64,000 nucleotides of DNA, taken from assembly GCF_009602425.1 (NCBI RefSeq), contig NW_022258004.1:166877-230876 (forward strand), read 5' to 3'. Positions 21,984 through 34,711 of this stretch are shown piece after piece. The stretch's first letter is position 1. The number at the start of each line of letters is the position of its first letter. The position numbers and the translations under genes are program-made. The notes under the pieces were generated by a model, which saw only the letters and a program-made list of their open reading frames with translations, was not told the origin of the DNA and ran no database searches. The stretch comes from Actinia tenebrosa (lineage: Eukaryota > Cnidaria > Anthozoa > Actiniaria > Actiniidae).

Positions 21984-22984
21984 GTAAAGAAAAGAAAGAG
22001 ACAAACGTCAAAACCTCTACTTTTGTCTCCTCGTAGTCAGAGAAAAACTAAAGAAAGAGCCGGATGACTGACTGAACGAAAGAAAGGAAAATATACGTCA
22101 AGAGAAATAAATTTAAAGAAAGGACTGATTAAAAGAAAAAGATAAAGACGAAAGACACAGACTAAAAAGCGAATCTTTCACATATTGAGTACGCAACATT
22201 AAGCTACCAGCGCGCATGCTCCAACATTTCTTCTTCGATCTTCTCCCCATTTAAAAATTACTGCCGTGACTCAATAAACCTTAAAGTGCCTATGACCCCT
22301 AACTCAATCTTGTCAGCTTTGCAAATTTGATGATAAAGTACTTCAAAAATACAAGGATTACAATTTACCGGTAATATAGAACTATAAACAAATTAATTAA
22401 TGGATAGTTTTTAGGAAAATCCAGCCTAAATGATCATTTTTTACTCACTAGAATATTCATTTTTACATTTAAATTTCATTCATGACCTAAGGTTCTTGTA
22501 TAACTTCCTTCGTTTTGAGTGCGTAAGGTTTTGTTCTTCATTCAAATATATTGATTCAAGCGATCTTTGATGAATTTGCTTTATAATCTCCGAAAAGCTG
22601 GTTCCAAATGATTGATCTTTATGAATCAAATTTAAAGATGGTTTCCCATATCAGACCACTTGTCATCTCTAGAGAATAAGAGTCTTTGTTTGAGTGGTAT
22701 CCCTGTGGTATCCATATTTATTTGTCTTGCCATGCGTCAAACAAAGAAATTATACTCTAGGAAATATCACGTGTTCTGAAATGGGGAAATTAGAAATATT
22801 AGCGAGTATTACCAATAAAGGATTTGTCATTGATCCATCAAGTTTTGGAGTACACGGGGAGGTTGTTACACGAGGTGTAGCCGAGAGAGCAAAGCTCTTG
22901 TAACCCATTAATGAAGATAATAATATTGATGATGANGATAAAAATATTATTATTATGATCATTAGTATCATTATCATAATCATC
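21984..22984. other. Intergenic with a solo family C end
   Basis: TTAAAGTGCCTATGACCCCT at about 22281-22300 resembles one end of family C. No matching right end is seen nearby. Otherwise nothing. Confidence 0.35.
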
Positions 22985-23135
22985 GTTATTCTTCGTTTGC
23001 ACATGACGTCACAGTCGCCATCTTGGATGAATTTAACAAAAGAATTGTCAATGAATTCTTTTGTTATATCATCCAACATGGCCGCCGTGTCTTTTGTTAT
23101 TTCTCACCCCTGGGAATGATTGAAAACCAGCAATT
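22985..23135. mobile_element. MITE-like element, family B
   Basis: Homolog of 14291-14430: CACATGACGTCACAGTCGCC then ATCTTGGATGAATTTAACAA and a second part ATCCAACATGGCCGCCGTG. The two parts form an imperfect inverted repeat (TTAACAAAAGAATT and GAATTCTTTTGTTA). Confidence 0.6.
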
Positions 23136-23734
23136 ATCATTATTATTATTATATTATTATCATGAAAAATATACGAAAGTGTGTCGCTCTTGCAGCCTAT
23201 TTATGTTCCGGAAAAAAAGAGAATTATTTAAAAAATTGGCAATAGAATTGAAATCTAATGGTGATTCCAAATCTGGAAAGAAAAATTGGGTGTCCTGAGC
23301 TCGTTTTCGAGATAATCAGCATTTAATGGAAGCCTACGCGCGAGCTTTTGGAGCAAAACTTGCGCCACCGGAAGTGATTAGAAAAAAATTAAGATTCATA
23401 AGATAATAGTTATTTGCAGACTCTAGGAAGGCTAGTCAACCATTCTACAATAATACCTATATATTTTCGACAAAATGACAAAGAGATACATTGATTTGTC
23501 ATATTTTGTAGTTTCGGAGCTCTTAAAAATCTGATAAAGGTTTTTGAGCGCGCGCACATCGTGGGCTCAAATCGAACGTTCAAAAGTAGGCAGTCACCTT
23601 AAATACTTCATGTTATCAATTAATGTTTAAGCTATGTTACATTATCATGTGCTGCACAATGTCAAGGTTAACACCATGATATATCATAACAGGCATGCAA
23701 TCTTTGAAAGGTGTTAAAGAAGTTTTGTTGCATA

Positions 23735-23960
23735 GTCGAAGGGTTATGAAATGCGTTCTAATGCACCGCCTCTCACCAATGCGACCCGGGTTCGAGTCCC
23801 GCTGAGTTCGATGCCGTATGTAAGAGGAGTTGTTAGTTGGTTCTCTCCTGTGCATTGAGGGTTTTCCAGGTTCTCCGGTTTTCCTCCCTCCTCAAAAATC
23901 AACTTCTAAATTCTAATTCGATCTCTGGGCTTTCACTTAGTTTGAGGCTAGCTCTGTTGT
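23735..23960 (+). mobile_element. tRNA-derived SINE
   Basis: B box GGTTCGAGTCC at 23789-23799, preceded by GCACCGCCTCTCACCAATGC, then a tail with GTTAGTTGGTTCTCTCCTGT and GTTCTCCGGTTTTCCTCCCT. The minus-strand ORF over it (RDSNPGRIGERR) is an artefact. Confidence 0.75.
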
Positions 23961-25700
23961 GATTGTCCCACGCTGTGATACAACAGCTAAAACTAATAGA
24001 TTTAATCGTTTTTACAATGGATAAACCATGGTCATATTTTTAGTGGTTTAGGATAAGCTGGATTACTAAAAGTCTTTTTCCGACTGACTAATGAGTCTCT
24101 AAAAGGGTTTGATTTCTAATGAGCCCAATTTCCAATTACGTCAATGTTTCCTGAAAGAGTTCTGGGGTTTCAAGGTAAAGTTAAGGTAAAGAGAATTGGC
24201 TGTGACTTTGTGTTTAGGATCTAACTTAACAGGAGACTAACAAAGAAGGCGGCTTCTTCAACCGGTAAGCGAACCGATTTATTTCTCCTTTTCCTTCTAG
24301 AAATGTTAGCTTCATTATCTTCTTTTACAGCTTTTTTCTTCAGCATTTAAAAAACTCTTTTTCACATATTTCCCCCAATATTTTCTTTTACATTTTATTG
24401 TTTTGGATTCAATTCTTAAAATAAATAAAATAAAAATAAAATCAATAAATAATCAAAACAAATAATCAATAGCAAATTTGATATGATTTCTTGTTCAGTT
24501 AAACAAAAAAAAAAAAAAAAATCGATTTCAACTCAATTATACGCGCATTCTATTCATTTAAATAATTCATTTAACCATCCAACCATTTTTGGATTTTTCT
24601 TCTAATTATTACTATATATTCGTGTTTCTCTACACCTTTTGTCACCTGTTTTATCATAGTTGCNTGTCTTTTTACTTTATATCTCTAAGAACGTTTTAAG
24701 CAATATTTTATGATAAGGTTTATGCACAACTTAAAAAATTATCGTGCTTGATTCTATATAAATAAATAGTTGGGCCTTTTTGACTTAAGTGGCTTTACAG
24801 CCCTCTTTCTAACTTATTCTTTTGCTTTCTGAGCAGCATGGAAAAAATATCGTTCTTTTCCACGTATATCGAGGATGTGATATGGATGTTATTACGTCGT
24901 CCACTTTTTTAAAAGTACCACCATTACAGTCTCATTATACTTTGATAATGATGTCAGAGACATCGAAACGTCCATTTTTTTTCATCGCTAATCTTGCTGT
25001 TAGACTCCATTAAGCCCACTAGGAGCACGTAACAATGTTTCTCAACAAAGAAAGAAAAATATAATTTCAAAAACATCAGTAATGCATAATATTTCTAATA
25101 TAATTTTAAATGCAATCAGTTGTTTTCTAACCCGAGTTTGGCTTTCGTGCCACTAGCAACAAAGACTCAGCATTGCTTCTTTTCAAGAGAATATAATAGC
25201 AAATGACTCGGCGCCCATGTTGGTTGATAAAACAAAAAAGAAAAGACTTTTTTTGTTAANTAGAACAAAGATAGCGGCTTTTAAAAACAGAAATTGTTTA
25301 GCAGAGGTTTTTATACAAAATTCACGAAAACGGTGGATAGATATTTTTTATTTTTCCCCCTCCTATTTGAGGAAGCGTGCCCTCGGGAAGCCCTGGTGCG
25401 ACAAAAGGACTCCTTTGCAGTAATATTGTCGTAGTCGGTTTTGGGTCGTTGATTTTTTCTTTCCGTATTTCGAATATATATATATAAGTCCCAGGTACTA
25501 TCTATTATGGCAGCAAGACTAGTTATTATGATTCTATATCATTTTTATCACAAATGTAATTTTTTTTCGCTTTCTGATTGGTCGAGAGCCATGGTAAATA
25601 AGGACATACCAACAAACTATTTACGTTAACAAATTACGAATCCCTCGCGCACGGAAAAAGCGCGCACTTGAAACCGTGTCTCTTTTACTTTTTGCGTGTT

Positions 25701-25733
<33 letters not shown>

Positions 25734-27430
25734 AACGTCCCGTTATTACATAATAACAAAGTATCAGTATCTTGGTAAATAAGAGAAAATACCACGATAA
25801 ACCGTCGCAAATTTGTTAAATTGGTTCTCGTAATGAGCATATACAAGAAAATATGCGTGATTGAACTTGCTTTTCACAGCGACTTTTAGGGTTTTTCGTG
25901 GAAAAAATTAAATGAACTAACCGATGTTGGATGTGAGCTCAAAATTCATTATTGCTAGAACATTTACGTAGCACCACATATGATGAAGCTTCTAGTGCAT
26001 GTAAGCTGAATTTCACACTGTTTAAAAAAAAACAAACAAGACAGGCAATGTATACCGGTCCGACATGCACGCCGCAGGCGGCATATATTTTATATTCTCT
26101 AAACGGTACACGTTGCTAAAAATACAAATGAGTTCGCTCATGCTTCCAGGACCCCACTTATTTATGATACTTTATGCGCAATCTTACTTGTTACTGCGAG
26201 TATGCCACAGGCGGCTTTTTTTACTTTAACTTGGCTTGTGTAGTGTCCTTGCAAGAGCAATTGTTCCTTCATCAGTTAATTTTTGTCTAAGAAGTACTCC
26301 TTTATATCGCGTGCGCACTGCAGTCTGTTTATTTCAAGCGTATCTATTTTACTTGATACCTGATCCATCTACCGACGACGCACGCCCAAAAGAGATATAT
26401 ATTTCGCTTAAGTTTTCTGCACATGCGCACTTTATTGCGCTTCCCGTTTTCCTTGCGAACTTTAAAAAAAACTCTTAAGAAGAAGAAAAAGAAAAACCCA
26501 CTATCGAATGGTGTTTGATATTTTAGCAGCCCTCGGGTTATTGAATCTAAAGGTGAATTAAGGTAATGCATGCTGTAATAGCATTTCGTAACGTGGGTGT
26601 GAAAAAACCTTTTTCTAGTCTTGACTCAGCAATGACATGGCAACTGCCTTGACTGATGCCGGTATGTTTGAACATTTCTAAAAAGAATCATTCTGCAAAT
26701 TCGTAGAGTTTTTAAATTAAAAGCTATTTTTTGAAACTTTCTGCAGTTAACTTGGAAATAAGACGATATATATCTGAAGCTGGATTTTGAATTCTGAAAG
26801 CTCTTCAAAGTTCTCGCTTTTGCCGTTGATAAGGAAAATGATCAGGATATTTATGATCCATAGATTGTTTAGCCTCATTTGTAGACTTTATTCGTGTTGG
26901 TAATTCATTGGGTTTTCCCTAAATCAATTGGAAACCTTAAAAAAGCTTAAGAATGTATAAATCGAGGCTGACCTTGACAAAATATAAAGTGTATATCGGA
27001 GTACATCCATGACTTCGTGGTCTATTCATGTGTTTTGATGACAAAGCCTTATCGTATATATCGTTACAATCGGAGCTATGTATAAATAACTCTAAAAACA
27101 AATAACGAATCAAACTATAGAAATGATTTTATTGATATAATCTTATTACTCACCATTCCTTTCATGCTTGGATCGTTCATAAACCTTCCCAAGTCCAATA
27201 GACTGTCTTCCAGGGTGTTTTGGCACGTTCCCACACGATGAGTCACTAAAATGAAGCAAAGNCACAGATTACTTGATGTGCCTTAGGAAATTATATCAAA
27301 AAAGTTTGATTATTGATTTGTCTTATCGCATGAATGTATGTATTCCAGGAGAGGCTGGACTCATTTAAAATGACACCGAAAGAAAAAGATTAGTTGGCTT
27401 GACGGAAGAAAGTCATAGTTTTGTCAGGAG
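23961..27430. other. Intergenic, A+T-rich
   Basis: A poly(A) run lies at about 24507-24522 and a G29 run at 25703-25731. No gene supported; short ORFs lack domains. Confidence 0.35.
25703..25731 (+). repeat. Poly(G) run of 29
   Basis: Uninterrupted guanines between GTTTT and CCAACG. Very rare in A+T-rich DNA; capable of G-quadruplex folding, or a sequencing artefact. Confidence 0.85.
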
Positions 27431-27479
27431 ATAACCCTACATATTTTTATCGCGGGGACATTTGTTTCCTATTTGTTTT

Positions 27480-27700
27480 ATTATTTTGTCTCTCTCTCTC
27501 TCTTTTTTTACTTTTTTTTCTTTCCTCTCATGTTTGTTCTCGCTATTTTACTGCTTTCCTTCCTTCCGGCCTTCCTTCTTCCCTTTCGTTTTTTCTTTTT
27601 CTTTTACTATCCTTTCTTATTTGGCTTCCTTCCAACCTTTCTTAATCCAAGCTTATTTCTATCTTTCTTCTATCTTTCTCCCAGCTTTCTTTCCTTAAGG
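27480..27700 (+). repeat. Polypyrimidine tract
   Basis: Almost pure C/T with TTTC and TTCC words. All three forward frames are open here only because stop codons need purines, so those ORFs are not genes. Confidence 0.8.
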
Positions 27701-30700
27701 CAGATTTCTAAAATATCAGCCACGACATACAGTGTGCAAGCAAAGAATAAGTCTAAACAGAGATTAATGATCTACTGATAGAGAAAAGATGAGATATGAG
27801 AGCTATAAACTAATGCGTTATTTCAGCTATCTACAGAACACCCGGAAACGCCATTTTCCTTCGACGTTACATGTGCAAAATACATACGGATAATCATATT
27901 TATATGGCTCTGTGCCTCTTGATTGCTGGGTTGTGTCCCAAATAATTAATTATGTTTGAGCAAAAATGTGACAAAACATAATAAATTAGTATAAAATATT
28001 TGAACTAAGCCCAAATATAATTCAAGTGTTTTTATTATTTTGAGGACGTTTTTGCTTGAGACTACTAAGACATCAGACAAAAAAGTAACAACACCATATC
28101 AATATCTGAGATATGTTGTGCTATTTTGTTTCCGACTCGAGTCTTAATGAGAATCTGATGCGATTGCCTTTTTTTTGTAATTTTTGTGGTTTTTTTAATA
28201 AGATTTTTTGAAAATTTCGAAAACATGTCGACCTCACATCTTTTTTCCCGATCTTTATTTCACTTATATTAAACCATTTTTCACGCCTACATCTATCAAT
28301 AATAATAATAATAATGAGTAACGACAAAACAATCNTCTCAAATTATGATTATCTAAGTAATTTGAACTTCCTTGTAGCCATTTGTTAATGACTTCTTTAA
28401 TAACAGAAAACGTCCACAATCACAAACTCACGAGACCAAGAAAAAAATAACATTTTTTAGACGCCATTCGCAGAAGTTCAGAAATAAACTTTTTTAAGGA
28501 TGTTTTTTCATAAACCATGATAATATCTTCCTCTTTACAAGAACATTTTATTCTTAATTAAAGCAAGCCCATCCAAATACTCAGGTATGTCGAGGTATGA
28601 AAATTTATCAGCACGATGAAAAAGCAGGACCACGCGGTACGTCGACATTTTCTTGTTTGTTCCAATCAAAACACAGTACTGTCAATCAAATGATTTTTTG
28701 ACCAATTGAAATACGTTGATCTTTGAAGGAATATCTTTTTGATTCCACTTATTGGTCTCCGAGTGTGTTGATATATTTGAAAGGGGAAATGGTGTCAAAG
28801 AGTGAGTAAGGTTTCAATATTTGAGAAAAAGTATACCATATGCTACTAGATGCAGGGACTCTAGAGGCGACCCACATCGTAAACCATCTGCAAGTCTATT
28901 CACTGCTTTTTTGTGGCTGGCTCTCGCAGTTAAAGCATTTCCGTGGTAAGTGAGAATTCCTAAAAGCTTTTATAAGACTTCAAATCGACTAAAGGTGTTT
29001 GCACAAATAGGAGTGAAAATGCTTGTGTTTTACGAGTAAAGGTAACTCATGCTTGAAAACTGGTGGGCCTCCGAAATATATATATATATAAATAATATAT
29101 ATACAAATAATAAAAAAGTTTAGATTGATAATCATATACAGTCATATATATATTTCTTTTATGTGTGTTTGTGGATTTAACAGTATAGAAGATGAAAAAT
29201 AGTCTGATCTTAATAGAATACATGTACAATTTCTTTCCAGTTTTGAAGTACAATTAATGAGAATTTAAAGAGTTTGTTTTTAAATAATTATGATCGGGAT
29301 CTATGCGAATTAATAACGATAAAATTGGAACTTAATCGAAGCGTTATTTCATGATGGTACTACATTTTGGAAGGTGAAAATAATATTATAATATTATCCA
29401 ATAATATGAATGGCAGCAAAGCTGGCATCATAGTATAGCCATATCGATCTGAGGAATATGGATAAGTCGTAATTTTTTGGATCCTTCAATTTTACTGATG
29501 ACTCTCGAGGGTAGTGGAAGTTTGTATTGCAATATTGAAATTTTAATTTTGATTAACGACGGGGGATTTCCAACAAGGAAAAATGAAGAGGGAATAAACA
29601 GACGCATTAAGGAACCCGCTGAACTGACGCGCCGTTTATTGATGGAAGAAACTAAAATTGATCCACGGTTAATTAATAGCAAGGAAAGTACCTTAATCTT
29701 CTCCAAAGCGGAGGAGGAGGAACTTTTACGATCCTTCTTCCAGGGTATCATTAATACTTGTTTAGTATAATTCCAATGCAATAATTCTCTAATTGTAATC
29801 CCCAAGAATCATAGGTTTGTAGAAGAGTTTCGTGTTATCAAATTACTTTTGACTGATAACTCTTGACTGACAACCACTTTTGCGTAAATAAGCGGAAAGA
29901 AAAATACGAATTGAGGAAGTAAAATAATTAGAAGTCAGTTAAGATACATGTATCTTTTAGTTTCGTGTTGCAAAAAAATACTAATTTAATTCAAAAGAAA
30001 AAAGAAAGAAAGAAAAGAAAGAAACCGCGAAAGGAAAAGAAAACGAAAGAAAACGAAATTAGAAAACAGAATATTATAACGAAAGAAAAAAGAAATCGAA
30101 AAATGTCTGTTCCATCCGTCCTCTGCTGCGCGAGTGAAAATTTGAGCCGGTGCGTGCAGTTGAACATCATAAACAAAAAAATCGCACGACTTTCTCGTAC
30201 GATTCTAAATTTATAGATACTCGTTATGTTTCTGAAAGTTTTCAAAATTTGACGAGCCTTTACTCGTACCTATATATTCCGTCTGTTGTACTCGAAATCG
30301 TGCGATTTCCTATACTTAAAAAAATCCATTACATGAAAGTGGTCTAATATATGGTTGGGTAATTAAAATTAAAATAAACATTAAATTTAAAAAAGTGATC
30401 AAATCAGTTGATTATCCAATGGATCCGTTCGCATATCCCTGTGAGACACTTAGGAATATATAGAATGGGAATGAAAGGGAAAGGAAACCTGACCTATATA
30501 TCGAGTCTGATTCCCGCGTAACACGAGTTTTGAAGGTTTAAAATTTCCATTTGGCCGTCTTGATAATAATAGATTAATTTGGCAATTAAAGTGTCGTTTA
30601 AGTGTGTCTACTCTTGTACTTCAGGATAAGCAAGCATATGGTGTTTTGTGTCCAGATAATATACCTCGGTACCGAACTCTTTCTGGATCTGTTTATACAT

Positions 30701-31486
30701 TTGAACAACAGAATTCATCAGCAGAGTGACAACAATGAGTGACAACCATGATGCTAATCATCAAATCCCGATAAACATTTCATCCTTCATTGGTGGAGTA
30801 TTTTCGTACTTGTTATCTAAAGATATAGTTTCAGCCTAAGCATGTCATAGCCAGCGCCATGCATACTGTGTCTCTTCCAGGCCGATAGACAGTTTTATTT
30901 TTCCTGTTTAAAACCTTAATCATAAAAGCCAAAATATAGTAATCAAGAGATATCATGCAGCTGTCGACGGACGCAAGACATTGTTCTTTAAGAATTGGAG
31001 AAATTTTCCTTCTAAACCGTCTTGTCAAGTACAGCCCAAGGTAATCATTCCATAACATCAAAAATCTCGAATGGTTAGGATTGCCGGGCGATTATTGGAT
31101 AGTAGTGATAGTGTGAGTGTTAAACAATGGATAATAGCACATGATAGTCCGGGATGATGGTAGACGGAGGTAGTAAAAGATAACTTCTTAGATGGGATAA
31201 GTGTGGGTGGTGGACATGGGTGGATCGGTGAATTTTGATGAAGGTAAGTGATAAATGGCAGTGAGATCAAGTGGGATGTGTTGGCGTATGGATAGCAAGT
31301 GTATTAAATGTAACCAGATTAATTTAATATGTGAAGGAGGGAAGAAAATGGATAGTATTATTGATAGTAAGAGTAATTAACAGATGGTGCATCCAAGTAC
31401 AAGTGTGGGCGCAGGTGGAGGTTGATAATCACTGAGTAGCACTTAATAAATTTCCTTGTAAATGGTCCTCTGGCTATATACCTTCT
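27701..31486. other. Intergenic, A+T-rich
   Basis: Holds the unrecognised ORF at 29477-29770, an AT dinucleotide stretch near 29078-29100 and an A/G-rich stretch 29998-30060. Nothing else assigned. Confidence 0.35.
29477..29770 (+). CDS. Unrecognised 97-codon ORF
   Basis: Open for 97 codons; the opposite strand is also open over almost the same interval (29428-29805), which suggests unusual composition rather than two genes. The product is charged (KAEEEELLRS near the end) and matches no family I know. No promoter, intron border or poly(A) signal was assigned. Probably not a gene. Confidence 0.12.
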   Translation: MDPSILLMTLEGSGSLYCNIEILILINDGGFPTRKNEEGINRRIKEPAELTRRLLMEETKIDPRLINSKESTLIFSKAEEEELLRSFFQGIINTCLV

Positions 31487-31620
31487 TTCACTCCGACGAA
31501 GGACTAGCGTCTGAAACGTAAGTAAGTTTTTTCATCTTTTCAAAGGTGTATAATTTACCCTTTTATCATGACTGTTTCATTAGAAACACCGACGCAGCTC
31601 ACACTAGTTTTTAACTAGTT
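31487..31620 (-). repeat. Interspersed repeat copy 2, inverted relative to copy 1
   Basis: Reverse-complement homolog of 12497-12640: CTCCGACGAAGGACTAGCGT, a poly(T)CATCTTTTC segment, and CACCGACGCAGCTCACACTA. The flanks differ from those of copy 1, so the shared 130 bp is about the full unit. Confidence 0.6.
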
Positions 31621-32509
31621 ATCTCTTCTTATCATCTACCTCCATTCACTATATCAAAGAATACGAAAACGTTCTTTCTGATCGCCAATGCTAAGCATTC
31701 TGCACTACAATTGGCAAATTTAATATTATCCGAACGGCCAGACATTAGATAGAAAGTTTAAATCTTCAAAACTTGTGTCACGCGGGAATCAGCAGGAGAG
31801 GAGTATTCTTCATCTCATTCGATATCTAGTAAATTCTCGAATATATGAATCGTAAATTTGCAAAGCATTTCTTCAAAACACAAAATTATATTGCTAGCGA
31901 TCGCAAAGCCACAGCGAGATGGCCCTCGCGGGAACCTGTGGTTAATTCACAGTGGTTTGCCGACGACACAAGAGAAATGACAAGCTACGCCTCAATCTCA
32001 AAGTCTGTTCCATCCAGCAACATGCTTGTGGTCATTCTTTAAAAATCACAGGAAATAGAAAAACTCATTGAAAAGTGACTATTTTCGCCTAGTTTGACGT
32101 AGAACATGACAGTATGGCATCAAAGCACTTTAGGCCACATGTTTCGGATCTTCCCTTCGTTTAATAGCTTTGTTTGTAAGAGAGACTGTTGCCATAGTAA
32201 CGCGCAATAGTAATAAGGTAGCTCCAGGGGACTCATATTTTCAGTAGACACGGAAAGCTTAATACAAAAGGTGGTGGCTTTGGTGGAGGTTTCGATGCCT
32301 GAGCTGCAGCTGGGAGTTATTATATCACACTGACAGACAAACAATTATTTTAGATCTAGATTTAGGCGATGAATTGGCTCAAATGAACCGAAGAAAATCC
32401 AAAGCGAAGAATATACTTGGAATGTTCCCTTCTGGAAGGTTCTACGGGGTTTTTCGTCTTAGTAAAAGTGCATGCTCGTCTCTGTTAGAAATCTTTTCTT
32501 TTAAATGTT

Positions 32510-32849
32510 GAATGGTGATGGTAGTGACAAAGATGATGATGATACATGAGGGGGATGATGATGATACTGATTATGATGACAATGATGTTGATAATGACGA
32601 TACATGATTTTGATAATGATAATACATGATGATAATGATGGCATATGATGATGGTGATGTTGATATATGTTGATGACAATGATGAGGATGATACATGATG
32701 ATGATGCAGACGATGTTGATATATGATGATGAAGCTGATGCTGATGACTATTATGATATGTTGATGACGATGACGATGATGCCGTTGATGGTGATACAAT
32801 ATGATGCGGATGATGGTGATACGACGATGAGGATGAGAATCATGATACT

Positions 32850-32881
<32 letters not shown>

Positions 32882-32885
32882 GCAA
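32510..32885 (+). repeat. GAT/GATGAC simple repeat
   Basis: Long imperfect microsatellite of GATGATGAC-type words, ending in a pure GAT run at about 32850-32880. It creates Asp-rich and His-rich false ORFs on the two strands. Confidence 0.9.
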
Positions 32886-34525
32886 TGAATTAAATGATTA
32901 AATGGTTGTGGTGGTGATAATAATAAGCTCTGTTGTGCTTACCCCTTCCATGATAGCTTAGACTTGTCATGGATAAAATTATGTAAGTAAATAAATTATA
33001 CATTGCATGGTTTATAATATATTACTCGAGTTTACTAATATCTCTTGTAGACCATCAAATAGAGAAGCGATAAAAACACACAACAAACATTTCAATTTGA
33101 GATNAAACATTAAGCTAGGTAAAAAAACACAAGGTTTAAAGAGAAGACGATGATACTATGAACGGCCAACTAAAAAAGATCCCTTGGAGATAACATCAAC
33201 CTTAAAACATTCAACTGCTGTTATATTTGAATTAGCATTGAATCAATGGAGCTGAAGATAATTAATGAAATATGAAATATCACTTCCGACGTCAACCAAC
33301 CCCATGGAATCCGCAGAGTCAAAACACATTACTAAGACTGACAATCTACCCAGACTATTCATATTGAAACTGTCTAATATGATAATGATCAACTAAAATG
33401 TCTTCTAAATTACTAGTTATTAGGAAATAAGAGTTCAGTTGTGCCTAAGAAATTTTGCCCTTTCCCCCCGGTTTTCCTTACAACTAAAAAATAATGCGAA
33501 AAATGAACCCCAACGAGAGTCGAAATATTGAAACCCTATCGCTGGTTCAGTATTCACGCTAACGTTTTCACTTCGATTGGTTTTTATCATTTTTTCTATC
33601 GCAACAGCTTGCTAAACATTAGAAACATTTTAACGATTTTAAGAATTTTAGTTTGATAAGGTTCCCATTTGAGAAACGACCTTTGGACCATTGGTACTTT
33701 ATACGCACAACTCTAATCCTAAAACCCGCCTTTATATCGTGCAGTCATATTGTTTACACAAAGTGCCGTTAGGAATACAGAATATTCTTGCTGTACTGTC
33801 ACAGCTTCCTTATCTTAAACGTTATGTAAATATTGCCGTGTGTACACCTTCGTGTGGGCCAAAACAACCTTAGTTAATAATAAAGCTAATGCTATATAGA
33901 TAGAAAACAAGATGGAGGGATAATCGAGTTCTTGTGAACGCACTAGTCTATTTCCAAACTTTCTTTTGAATGTGCAACTGAAAAGCTGACCGCCTGCCTC
34001 ACTTTCGGCGTCTTTCGTGAAACACATATCTTTATGAAATCTATCGAGATGCTATTTCTTCTGTATATAGAGGATACAATATGCATGACAGTGATGCAAA
34101 AATGTGAAGTGGTGAAAGTTTACGAGTGAGAGCAGCGAACAAGTAAAATATTTTTCAACACGAGAAGATCAAACTCCATATCTTCTCGCCACCGTGTAAT
34201 TTTCTTTTAATTATAGATGCATTCAGAAACATAAAATTGTCGAAAACATTGGAAAAGACGTCATGAAAAATGAAAAATACGAGTGGCGACAGTATTTCCC
34301 AGTAAAACCCTAATGTTTATATAATAATTTATATGATGAGCTGAAACATCGTTTTCTCACTAATATCGAGCTGTCATTACTTATTTTATCATTTATTTTC
34401 ATTTGGCATTTGCGCTACTAGGTCACCTGACCTCGTCCCCTAAAACGAAGCAGTGGAACGGCTATATAAACATGCTGTTAATTGGAGCTCCCTCAGTTTT
34501 ACAACCAGACTAAATGATACGTTTT
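32886..34525. other. Intergenic, nothing recognised
   Basis: No gene or repeat family noticed. Short ORFs lack recognisable domains. Confidence 0.35.
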
Positions 34526-34559
34526 ATTCTCTTCATAAAGTTTTCACTAGCCTATATAA

Positions 34560-34599
<40 letters not shown>
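34526..34599 (+). repeat. 35-bp direct repeat copy 1 plus poly(A) 39
   Basis: ATTCTCTTCATAAAGTTTTC then ACTAGCCTATATAAC, followed by 39 A. The identical 35 bp recurs at 36097-36131, also followed by poly(A). The amidase segment lies between. Confidence 0.9.
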
Positions 34600-34603
<4 letters not shown>

Positions 34604-34711
34604 AACTTAATTGGTACTCTACAGAACACAATTTGGGATGAAATTGTACTCGGCTTGTCCAATCTGAATCATTAAGTAATCTCATAGAGCATATTATAAA
34701 AAACGAATTAC

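Noticed and set aside
23780-23810. Possible tRNA gene because of GGTTCGAGTCC
   Set aside because: No cloverleaf arms or acceptor stem pair around the B box; the flanks match a SINE.
23637-23855. Minus-strand ORF containing RDSNPGRIGERR
   Set aside because: It is the antisense of the tRNA-derived SINE, not a protein gene.
27421-27778. Three overlapping forward ORFs rich in Phe, Leu and Ser
   Set aside because: They lie on a polypyrimidine tract where stop codons cannot form; no domain and no conserved pattern.
32485-32901. His-rich minus-strand ORF and Asp-rich plus-strand ORF
   Set aside because: Both are translations of the GATGAT microsatellite.
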